Of a stretch of 64,000 nucleotides of DNA, positions 55,025 to 63,700 are shown one piece after another. The notes under the pieces were generated by a model. That model saw only the letters and a program-made list of their open reading frames with translations, did no database searches and was not told the DNA's origin. Both the position numbers and the translations under genes were made by a program. Each line of letters starts with the position of its first letter. Within the stretch, counting starts at the first letter, position 1. The stretch is from an uncultured Gammaproteobacteria bacterium. Its GTDB lineage: Bacteria > Pseudomonadota > Gammaproteobacteria > Nitrosococcales > Methylophagaceae. The stretch covers positions 157,796 through 221,795 of the forward strand of contig CAJQLA010000006.1 in the NCBI GenBank assembly GCA_905479075.1, given 5' to 3'.

Positions 55025-55934
55025 GATCAATAAAATGATTGGTTTGCTGAACTCGCTCTACAACAGTAGCCGCAATAATTGTAGCTACATCAATCCCAGT
55101 AGCTTGGTACAACCCTTTCCATGCGGGAACACTATTCACTTCCAAAACGGTATATTGATTATCTTGGGTGCGAATAATATCAACCCCAGCATAGTCAGCA
55201 CCGACAGCACGAGTTGCATCGATAGCCAGTTGCTCCATATCAGCATTAATGGTGCTGGCAAAACATTCTGCACCTTGGGAAAAGTTAGTTATCCAATGAT
55301 TGGAACGGCGTGACATAGCAGCGCAAACTTGGCCTTTTATGACCATCAGCCGCCAGTCTTGCCATTGACCCGGGTTAACAGGTTTTATGTAGCGTTGTAG
55401 GTAGAAAGTATCCCCAACTGGTTTTAAATCGTCGAATTGTTCGATGCGGCTAATTTTTTCGAGCCCTTTACCTTGGCAACCAAACAAAGGTTTGATCACT
55501 AACTGATAGCCTTTTGCTAATTGCTCAGCAACCAGAGCTCGTGCCTTGATCTCATTTTCACATACCCAAGATAACGGCGTATTAATACCAGCTAAGTGTA
55601 GTTTTAATGAGGTACGCGCTTTGTCGACAGTGTGCTCAATAGCTTTAGCATTATTAAGCACAGGAATATTGAGTTCGCTAAGGGTATGTAATACATCCAT
55701 TCGCAAGGTGATTTGTTCGAAGCTTCCGGGAGCGATGCCACGAACAATAACTGCTGCAGGTAAGTGAACACTTATGCCTGGGATGACTAAACCAGAAGTG
55801 CTTTCTAAATCAATCGTACAATTTTCAAGGCTGGATAAAACAGGTTTAGCACCTAGTTTTTCTATGGCCTCGCAGAGCTGACGACTATGCCAGCCATGGG
55901 TGTCATTGAAAATAACAATTTCGGGAGTCGCCAT
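55011..55934 (-). CDS. RimK-like ATP-grasp ligase of the H4MPT/methylofuran cluster
   Basis: A 307-residue ATP-grasp protein of the RimK/MptN/CofF type, which adds glutamate to peptides or cofactors. Motifs: INTPLSWVCENEIKARALVAE, QLVIKPLFGCQGKGLEKIS (ATP-binding), FYLQRYIKPVNPGQWQDWRLMVI, AVGADYAGVDIIRTQDNQYTVLEVNSVPAWKG (metal binding). The equivalent in Methylobacterium is orf5. Methylofuran there carries many alpha- and gamma-linked glutamates, so a role in adding that chain is reasonable; acting on H4MPT, as MptN does, is the alternative. A terminator stem sits about 10 bases upstream of its start, so read-through from mch should be limited. Confidence 0.85.
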   Translation of the reverse strand: MATPEIVIFNDTHGWHSRQLCEAIEKLGAKPVLSSLENCTIDLESTSGLVIPGISVHLPAAVIVRGIAPGSFEQITLRMDVLHTLSELNIPVLNNAKAIEHTVDKARTSLKLHLAGINTPLSWVCENEIKARALVAEQLAKGYQLVIKPLFGCQGKGLEKISRIEQFDDLKPVGDTFYLQRYIKPVNPGQWQDWRLMVIKGQVCAAMSRRSNHWITNFSQGAECFASTINADMEQLAIDATRAVGADYAGVDIIRTQDNQYTVLEVNSVPAWKGLYQATGIDVATIIAATVVERVQQTNHFIDHAGH

Positions 55935-55943
55935 AAAAACTCA

Positions 55944-55979
55944 GTTAAAAAGAGCAATAAAAAACATTGCTCCTTTTTT
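55944..55979 (-). terminator. Terminator of mch, in the leader of the RimK-like gene
   Basis: Perfect arms GAGCAAT (55952-55958) and ATTGCTC (55966-55972) with a 7-base loop. Read on the minus strand, the stem is followed by a run of T (complement of the A-run 55947-55951). It begins 3 bases after the mch stop and ends about 10 bases before the next start codon. Confidence 0.8.
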
Positions 55980-55981
55980 GA

Positions 55982-56962
55982 TTATAAGCCGAAGGATGTC
56001 GTCAACATCGATTGATTTAGCTCGCCAGCGGTGTAGCTTTTTCCGGTTTTAGCATTGGTGACAATGACTTTCGCGGGGCTAAATAACATGGGATCGATTT
56101 TAAAGAAATCATATTCATATGATTTAAAGATTTCAGCAAAAGGTCGCCCATAATCAGAAGAGGTATTACTCGGCATTTTTTCGGCTAAATCTTTAGCTTC
56201 ATCATCAGAGCAATTGACAAATAAATGCACCATGCCACCATATAAAATGGCATCATTTGTTCGGCCCATTCCAGTCATGAAATCACCGCCTGGTGGCGCT
56301 ACAGGGGTCACACCAAAACCATCAACAATATTTTCCATCGGGAAATGAAGAGTATGCGCTTTATGCATAGCGACTTCAAGAACGCGGATAGCAATTTGCA
56401 TGACGCCAGCTAAACTAGAGGTAGGTGTCAGGATAAAAGTAAGTTGATCTGCTTCAATACCGCAGTTATTAGCCACTTTCTCAGCTACTTCTACTGGTGG
56501 GAATGAATCGACTTCAAGCACGATACAAGTAGATGTTGCTTCGTCTTTATAGCCAAATTCTTTTAATACTTCTTCGCGACCCGCTAAAGCGCGGCCCGGG
56601 CCAGAGCCCAATGCGTAGAATTTACTATCTTCAGATTTATGAGATAGGCTCCAGCCAGCATATTGGCTACCTAGACAACTTAAAACAGGCGTTTTTGCAT
56701 GAACATTGACAGACCACGGCCAGTTTTCAAAACCACTATTGCTGCCAAGTTGTGCTGTACCTAAACCACCCATACAAATCTCACCAATACGGCGTCCAGC
56801 TTCTAAACCGCCAACACAGTTAATGCCAGCATCAATAATACGTGTACCGTTACTGAGTGTACTGATTTCTAGTTGTAATGCTTGTGCATCTTCAACGAGG
56901 TTATCAACAAAAGGCTGGCAAGCGGCATTCACGCTAGTCCAATTGGCAGAAATACTGCTCAT
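55982..56962 (-). CDS. mch: Methenyltetrahydromethanopterin cyclohydrolase
   Basis: Interconverts methenyl-H4MPT and formyl-H4MPT, the third step of the formaldehyde oxidation pathway after Fae and Mtd. About 326 residues: ANWTSVNAACQPFVDNLVED at the start, GINCVGGLEAGRRIGEICMGGLG, VHAKTPVLSCLGSQYAGWSL, YALGSGPGRALA, FGVTPVAPPGGDFMTGMGRTNDAILYGG. ATG 56962 is used: AGGA lies 8 bases ahead and family members begin there; the longer frame would need TTG 56986. It has its own promoter and terminator. mtdB and the fhc genes are not in this window. Confidence 0.97.
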   Translation of the reverse strand: MSSISANWTSVNAACQPFVDNLVEDAQALQLEISTLSNGTRIIDAGINCVGGLEAGRRIGEICMGGLGTAQLGSNSGFENWPWSVNVHAKTPVLSCLGSQYAGWSLSHKSEDSKFYALGSGPGRALAGREEVLKEFGYKDEATSTCIVLEVDSFPPVEVAEKVANNCGIEADQLTFILTPTSSLAGVMQIAIRVLEVAMHKAHTLHFPMENIVDGFGVTPVAPPGGDFMTGMGRTNDAILYGGMVHLFVNCSDDEAKDLAEKMPSNTSSDYGRPFAEIFKSYEYDFFKIDPMLFSPAKVIVTNAKTGKSYTAGELNQSMLTTSFGL

Positions 56963-56993
56963 TAGAACATTCCTATTAAATGGCAAAGAGGTA

Positions 56994-57036
56994 ATTATAC
57001 GTGATGTACAAAATGCTGTAATAACCGATTGTGAGG
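56994..57036 (-). promoter_or_regulatory. Candidate mch promoter
   Basis: On the minus strand TTACAG (57021-57016), 16 bases, TATAAT (56999-56994), giving a leader of about 25 bases. CCTCACAA (57036-57029), the same octamer strand element that overlaps the fae promoter, lies about 8 bases upstream of the -35. Confidence 0.5.
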
Positions 57037-57045
57037 CTATTATTG

Positions 57046-58275
57046 CTAATTATAGGCCTGTTTGGCTTGCTTCATGACCTGTTCAATGAGCTGCGTACGT
57101 TGCTTTCTAATGGCATCAGAAATAGCTTGTCCAGATAAGCCTTGTTCCACAAAAGGACTAGCATCAACCTTGCGGCAGGTTTCAAAGCACTCTCTAAATA
57201 CAGTCGCTTCTGGCATATCTGCCTCTTCATAACCAGGTCGACCACGAAAATCTGCTTCACTAGCAAGCAGAAAATTTTCAAACTGCTCGGGATTCCTAAA
57301 GGAATCTAATGCTTCAATAACTTTTAAAATGGTGGCTGGGCGGATTTCAAACAACAAGTGCATATGAGTGTGATATTGGGCCACTTTTATCGCGAGTGAT
57401 TTAACATCATTTGGAACGCGCAAACGTTCACACAATGCTTTGGTGAGCGCGATACTTCTATCTTCATGACCTTTATGTTGCGGCAATATATCCGCAGGTG
57501 TTGTGCCTTTACCTAGGTCGTGACAAAGGGCTGCAAAGCGAACTGCAATGCTGTCGCTAAGTCGTGCTGCTTGATCGATGACCATCATGACGTGGATGCC
57601 AGTATCGATTTCTGGATGCCATTTAGGTACTTGAGGGACACCAAACAGCCTATTAATATCTGGGAATAGGATTTCAAGTGCGCCAACGTCCCGCAAAGTC
57701 GTAAAAAATAAGGAAGGTGTGTTGCTTGCTAATGCTTTGGAAAGCTCTTGCCAAATACGTTCAGCAACAAGGTGGTCAAGTTCTCCAGCAGCGATCATCT
57801 CTCTTATTAACTGTTTGGTTTCATCAGCAATGGTAAAGCTAAGTTTTGCTGCGAAGCGTGCAATACGTAAAACACGAACTGGGTCTTCAGAAAAAGCAGG
57901 TGAGACGTGACGGAGAACTTTATTCTTCAGATCATTTTGACCATCATAGGGGTCAATTAATCTGCCATTACCGTCTTGTGCAATAGCATTAATGGTTAAA
58001 TCTCTGCGAGCCAAGTCTTGTTCTAATGTGACATCAGGATCAGCGTGGACAGCGAAGCCGCGATAACCCGGTGCGGTCTTCCGCTCTGTACGCGCTAGGG
58101 CATATTCTTCATTAGTTTTAGGATGCAGAAAAACAGGAAAATCTTTGCCCACTGATCGGAAACCATTATCGATCATTTGTTGCGGCGAGGCACCAACAAC
58201 GACCCAATCACGTTCATGTGGGTTTAAGCCTAATAATTGATCGCGGATATAACCGCCGACAAGATATGTTTCCAT
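57046..58275 (-). CDS. cca: CCA-adding tRNA nucleotidyltransferase with HD domain
   Basis: Adds or repairs the 3' CCA of tRNAs without template. The 409 residues include the nucleotidyltransferase start YLVGGYIRDQLLGLNPHERDWVVVG, the metal-binding DVTLEQDLARRDLTINAIA, and the B-motif RVLRIARFAAKLSF. A C-terminal HD phosphohydrolase region follows, with ALCHDLGKGTTP and HKGHEDRSIALTKAL. This is the long enterobacterial form (about 412 residues). It lies between the C1 cluster and slt. Confidence 0.96.
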   Translation of the reverse strand: METYLVGGYIRDQLLGLNPHERDWVVVGASPQQMIDNGFRSVGKDFPVFLHPKTNEEYALARTERKTAPGYRGFAVHADPDVTLEQDLARRDLTINAIAQDGNGRLIDPYDGQNDLKNKVLRHVSPAFSEDPVRVLRIARFAAKLSFTIADETKQLIREMIAAGELDHLVAERIWQELSKALASNTPSLFFTTLRDVGALEILFPDINRLFGVPQVPKWHPEIDTGIHVMMVIDQAARLSDSIAVRFAALCHDLGKGTTPADILPQHKGHEDRSIALTKALCERLRVPNDVKSLAIKVAQYHTHMHLLFEIRPATILKVIEALDSFRNPEQFENFLLASEADFRGRPGYEEADMPEATVFRECFETCRKVDASPFVEQGLSGQAISDAIRKQRTQLIEQVMKQAKQAYN

Positions 58276-58291
58276 AGAATATAGTCTAAGG

Positions 58292-60223
58292 TTATTTAGC
58301 TCTGACTAATGGCATTCGTTTAGAAATAGGTAAAATCTTTTTCTGTCGCTGATAGTCGAAAATCGCCGCATAGCTTAAGACGTTACTGGTGTATTTTCGG
58401 GTTTCGTTGAATGGGATATTTTCTATCCAAATATCAGCTGGTAAACTTTTCTTAGGTAGCCATCTAGCAACCCTGTGTGGTCCAGCGTTATAAGACGCTG
58501 TTGCCAAAACAGGGTTCTGTTGATGTTCGTCATAGACTTTTCTTAAATAGGCACTGCCGAGCGTTATATTTGTAGCAGGATTATAAAGGTCTGTTAACTG
58601 TCTAAGTGGGCTTCCAACTAATTTCGCAGTACTTCTTCCTGTTGCAGGCATGAGTTGCATTAAACCCAATGCGCCAGCGTGTGAGCGGGCACGTGAATTA
58701 AATGCGCTTTCTTGGCGAGCGACTCCTAGTAACCATGATGAGTCAATCCGATATTGCTGACTTGCTTTAATCATTAAATCATCATAAACGACAGGGAAGC
58801 GTAGTGATAGGTCATCCCAATATTGTGCTTTGCCTAATAAAGCGATAGTTTGGTTATGCCAGTTCCACTGGTGTGTCAATGTGGCTAGTAATTGCAAATC
58901 CTTATTGGGCAGACGTTGTTTTAAATAATAAGCTTGCTGACGTGCTTGTAATGACATATTTAAGGTGTGAAATTCACGTAACCGCCGGACTGCATCGCGT
59001 TGAGAGAACTGCTTTAACTCCGCAGGATCTGCATTGATAGGATTGTTGTTCATTCGATAATCTTGACCTAATAAGTCAGCGGCAAGAAATGAATAATAAT
59101 CTCGATCATGGACTAATGATTGGAATATTTCGTTGGCTTGCTTTTTCTTCCCTTGTTTTGCTAACGATCTTCCTAACCAATATTGCCAGCGGTTTATTTG
59201 TTGTTCCTCACTATCAAGGCTACGAATCGCTTTTTCTGTCACAGGCCAATTTTGCTGCCAAAGCGCCGCACGAACACGCCAAGGTTCATTGGCAGCAGCA
59301 CCATAGAATTCTAGTGCTCGGTCTTGTCTGTTTAAGGCTGCACGTTGTCCAATAGTCGCATGGATTTGGTGTCGTTGCTGTGTCGTAAATGTGTAACGCT
59401 TAGTAATGTTCTGCCAGACATCAAAAGCCTTGTCAGTTGACTTTCGAGCTAGGCGACCGATGCCATAATGAATGAGATCTCTTTCCAATTGTTTATTGCT
59501 TGAGTGGGGAAGCTTTTTTCCAGCGCTGATACGTTGTAGCTCTGACAATGGATCACGTTGCATATTTTGCCAGTGGCTGATCCATTGTTTAGCTTGATAT
59601 TGCCCATTAAGCGGTTTTGCAAGGTAATGGGCTAGATTAAACTTGGTGTTTTTGAGTGCTAATTGAATTCGTTGCCAACGCATATCATTGGTTGGGAAAC
59701 CTTTTTTTGCCCAATGTTTAAATACAGAATCACAACTTCTATGTTGTGACTTATTGACCATCCACAAAGATGCAATTTCTGCTGATGCATCCTGATAGTG
59801 ACCTGTATTGATCAACGCTGACAGTTTATGACATTGCAATGAAGTAGTTTGAGGGGTTTGATAATAGTCCAGAAACGATGACGACTTCTTAGTCTCAGCA
59901 AGGTGATATAGCCAAACGGTTCTGAGCTTTTGTGAGTAAAATGATGAACCGTTATTTTTTAGAAAAGTAGAAATAGTGCTTTCCGATACATTACTAATAT
60001 TTTTGCGTAGATATAGGTAATCTAAATAAGATTTAAGTGGATAGTCTTTAAGCTGTTTTTTGAGCGTCATAAAATGGCTTATTTTATTTTTATCTAAAGC
60101 TGTTTTCGCTTTTTGGAAAGTGTCTCTTTGTTGTGCTAGAAGTCGATTTTCACTGGCATTACCAATATTTGATAACAGCAAAAAAGTGGTAAGCATAAGG
60201 AGTATTATTCTTAAAAATTTCAT
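58292..60223 (-). CDS. slt: Soluble lytic murein transglycosylase
   Basis: Periplasmic enzyme that cleaves peptidoglycan glycan strands to 1,6-anhydro products. The 643 residues carry a signal peptide (MKFLRIILLMLTTFLLLSNIGNA), a long alpha-superhelical U domain with repeated helices, an L domain, and a C-terminal lysozyme-like domain with the catalytic Glu in GVARQESAFNSRARSHAGALGLMQLMP and the later ASYNAGPHRVARWLP and ENIPFNETRKYTSNVLSYA. Size and domain order match Slt70. It is 16 bases downstream of nothing on its own strand except the CheW-like gene 44 bases before it; cca follows 16 bases after. Confidence 0.96.
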   Translation of the reverse strand: MKFLRIILLMLTTFLLLSNIGNASENRLLAQQRDTFQKAKTALDKNKISHFMTLKKQLKDYPLKSYLDYLYLRKNISNVSESTISTFLKNNGSSFYSQKLRTVWLYHLAETKKSSSFLDYYQTPQTTSLQCHKLSALINTGHYQDASAEIASLWMVNKSQHRSCDSVFKHWAKKGFPTNDMRWQRIQLALKNTKFNLAHYLAKPLNGQYQAKQWISHWQNMQRDPLSELQRISAGKKLPHSSNKQLERDLIHYGIGRLARKSTDKAFDVWQNITKRYTFTTQQRHQIHATIGQRAALNRQDRALEFYGAAANEPWRVRAALWQQNWPVTEKAIRSLDSEEQQINRWQYWLGRSLAKQGKKKQANEIFQSLVHDRDYYSFLAADLLGQDYRMNNNPINADPAELKQFSQRDAVRRLREFHTLNMSLQARQQAYYLKQRLPNKDLQLLATLTHQWNWHNQTIALLGKAQYWDDLSLRFPVVYDDLMIKASQQYRIDSSWLLGVARQESAFNSRARSHAGALGLMQLMPATGRSTAKLVGSPLRQLTDLYNPATNITLGSAYLRKVYDEHQQNPVLATASYNAGPHRVARWLPKKSLPADIWIENIPFNETRKYTSNVLSYAAIFDYQRQKKILPISKRMPLVRAK

Positions 60224-60267
60224 AGCATTATCATAAACTAAAAAGCGGTTTGATAACGCAATAAATT

Positions 60268-60729
60268 TTAGATGTGTTGGCAGATGGTTGCTTCTAAATG
60301 ATCTAAATTAGGTATATAAGCTGTTTTATTGGCGATGTGAATACGACAATGCAAAAAATCTGAATTTTCAGCGGTATCAGCCAGTTTAAGTGCAGATTCA
60401 TTCAGATGTATTAATTGAGGTGCGCCATGACAAGGCAGGGCATAAGCGCCAATAGCATTGTCGTTGTTAATGCTATATAGCACGCATAATTTATTAGCAT
60501 CAGAGGTGTCAACAGTATTGTTTTCTACTAGGTTTTCTAAGTCGATGATGGCGAGCTGTTGTTGGTGCCAATGGTAGTTGCCTAGGTAAAAATCTGGTCC
60601 ATTATCAATGGCTTCGATATTTGAAGGCATTGGGATCACTTCGGCTATGGTTGTGTTAGGCAATAGTAGATAATGCTGCTTAAGTGGAATAAGCATGCAA
60701 GGAATAAAATTTGTATATGATTCGGCCAT
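60268..60729 (-). CDS. CheW-like chemosensory protein, ChpC type
   Basis: A 153-residue CheW-domain adaptor: CMLIPLKQHYLLLPNTTIAEVIPMP, NYHWHQQQLAIIDLENLVEN and GAYALPCHGAPQLIHLNESAL. Such proteins couple receptors to the kinase CheA. It lies 27 bases after a ChpA/CheA-type kinase, the place held by chpC in the type IV pilus Chp system of Pseudomonas, so a role in pilus motility control is likely. AGGACA 9 bases before the ATG supports the start. Confidence 0.82.
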   Translation of the reverse strand: MAESYTNFIPCMLIPLKQHYLLLPNTTIAEVIPMPSNIEAIDNGPDFYLGNYHWHQQQLAIIDLENLVENNTVDTSDANKLCVLYSINNDNAIGAYALPCHGAPQLIHLNESALKLADTAENSDFLHCRIHIANKTAYIPNLDHLEATICQHI

Positions 60730-60756
60730 AAATTAATTGTCCTAGTAAATAACGTA

Positions 60757-63700
60757 CTAATCTGAATTCTCAGGATAGTCGTCACCCAGTAGATTTTTCA
60801 GTGTCTCGACCAACTCTATTTCTTGATAGGGTTTACCCATATAGGCATTGACACCAATGCTCTCTGCTCTATTTCGATGTTTTTCGCCACTGCGAGAGGT
60901 AATCATAATGATAGGTAACTGACTCAACTCATCATCATTTCTGATAAGCGTAGCAAACTCAAAACCATCCATTCTCGGCATTTCCACATCTAGGAGAATG
61001 ATGTCAGGCACATGCTCGTTCAGTAATGCGACTGCATCAATACCATCACGTGCGGTAATAATGTCAAAGCCGTGTCTTTTCAGTAAATTACCAGAAGCCT
61101 TTCTCATGGTAATAGAGTCATCAACGACCATAGCGAGTGGTGCTCTATGTTCATCAATTTGCATCATTGTTGCCTGGTGCGTTTCATCCAACTCAAATAT
61201 TGCCTCTTGAGCAGAATTAACCAAGCTTGGAATATCCAGAATGAAAACGACCTGACCATCACCCAAAATAGTGGCGCCGCTGATAGGTGCAATATGACTT
61301 ATCTGTTCACCAACTGATTTCAGTACAATTTCACGGCTATTATTAATTGCATCTACAAGTAGGGCGACGTGAATCTCGCCGGAGCTGAAGAGTAATATTG
61401 GCAGTTGAATATCTGGGTTTTCTGGCAGGCTGAGAGGATGACCTAACAAGTTTTGTAGTGCCAAAAACTGGTAATAAGTACCATTATATTCGTAGCGTGC
61501 TTGATCGCCTTGATTCATTAACTCTTTGACGTCACTGACTTTCATACGCTCACCAGCGTGAACCGATGCGAGTGGAATCGCATATTGTTGATCGCCACTA
61601 CCAATCAATAAGGCTTGCATGATGGATAGGGTTAACGGTAAGCGAATACTAAAGGTTGTACCTTGCCCAGAGATGGATTGTATTGTTAAACGGCCTTTCA
61701 ATGCGCGTATTTCATTATTAACAACATCCATGCCCACACCGCGACCAGCTAACTGAGAAACATTGTCAGCAGTACTAAAGCCTGAATTTAGAATCAACTG
61801 AATTAATTCTTCGTCACGCGGCATATTGTTTGGATTGATTAGCCCATTTTCAATCGCTTTATAACGGACTTTTTCAACGTCTATGCCTTGGCCATCATCA
61901 GAGAGTGTTATCAGCAGCTCAGAACCATCACGAGTTATCGTCAAAGTGAGTTGTGCAGCCTCGTCTTTACCTAGATGCTGTCTTTGTTCAGGGGCTTCTA
62001 CACCATGCGCAATAGCATTTCTAATAATATGCTCAATCGGTGCAACAATATGGTCAAGAATAGTTCTATCTAATTCTCTATCAGCACCATAAACAGTCAA
62101 TTCAGATTGCTTGCCAAGCTCAGCATTAGTTTGTCTAACTATACGTTCAAAACGAGGAACAAGTCCGTTAAATGGTAGCAAACGGGTGTTCATAAGCCCT
62201 TGTTGTAAATCTGTACTTAAACGGGACTGTTGCAGCAAAATGGTATCTGATTCACGAACAATGGTATCTAGAGATAGGCTAATATCATTTAGATCACTGA
62301 CACTTTCATTAAGACCGCGAGAAAGGTGCTGCATTTTTGAAAAGCGATCTAATTCGAGCGGATCAAATTCAGATTGTTGTCGGAGCACTTCATCTTCATA
62401 GCGGAATAGGATTTGCGCTTCTGTTTCCATTTCCAGCTTACGAAGCTGATCTTGCAGCCGCTGTACAGTGGCCTCCATTTCAGTCAGTTGTTGACGAATT
62501 GCTGTATTTTGTTGACTGACACGATCACGAGAGATATTAACTTCGCCAGCAAAATTAGTGAGAAAATCGAGTAAGTCTGAACGGACACGGACTTGTTCAT
62601 TTGCACTTGCGGGTAACGGTTTGGCTTCAGTTAATAGTGCATTAACAGGTATCGGACTGTCATTTTCTGCTGCCGGGCTTCTCGATTCATCACTTTGTGT
62701 TTCAGCTGGTGGCTCTACTTCAACCGAGGTTTGTTGTTGCGGTAACTCCTCTTGCGTAAATGAAGCAAGTTCAGCAATAAGATCATCAGTCAATGTAAGC
62801 GGGTTATTGTTTTTAAGTTGGTCACTGATGTCCGCTAAGCGATCTTGACAGCGTTGTAATAGTGTAAAGAATGGCGTATCAGCCTGATGCTTACCCTCTA
62901 ACACCATTGTTACCAATGACTCAGTTTGATGTGTTAGATTAGCTATGGGTGTCAAACCTATGAGTCTGGAACCACCTTTTATGGTATGCAAATCCCTTTG
63001 TAACTGTTCAGTTGCTTCGCTATTGCTATTATCTTGTTGCCATAGTTTTATGGCATTTTCACTAGACTCTAGTAGCTCTATATATTCTTCTGTGAAAGCT
63101 TCAAGTAAATCGAGGTCATGGGTTGGAATAGCGAATAATTGTTCTTGTGACTCTTGTGACTCTTGTGACTCTTGTGACGCAATATCTGATTCTGTATCAA
63201 TCGTATCTTGTTGTTGAAGAAAATCGATAACAGCTTGCTGGTAATCTCCAACTTCATTTAGAGCTTGATCTTGAACTAGGTTTTTAATTTGTTCATTGAG
63301 GTGTTGTGAACCATCAGCAATTAGAGCTTGGGTTTTATCATCCGTTAAATTGCCCTGCGTAACGAGAGTGCTAATTGATTGATATAAGGCTACTAAGGGC
63401 TGTAAACCAGCAAATTCTGCACTCTCAGTGAGGCTTTGTAATGTATTAATAATAGCTGATTTTTGTTCAGAATTATCCGGAGTTTGTAGGTGGTTTTGTA
63501 GTAGTTCTCTATATTTTCCAAGGTACTCATCAGTTTCTTCCAGATAAATAGCCAATGTTTCTGGGTCGATTCTGTGTATATTTTGATCAGTAGTTTGATC
63601 AGCAGTGATTTGTTCAAGCAATGCATGCAACGAGTCCATGTCGGCTTCGGATATTTCTTGGCTCGGAAGCGAAAGAACATGTTGTGTTAAATTTTCAATC

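Noticed and set aside
47501..56962. C1 cluster as a recently acquired island
   Set aside because: I see no integrase, transposase, tRNA gene or flanking repeats, and base use looks like that of neighbouring genes by eye.
63143..63178. Tandem repeats as a CRISPR array
   Set aside because: Nine-base units without spacers inside a coding frame are a coding repeat, not CRISPR.
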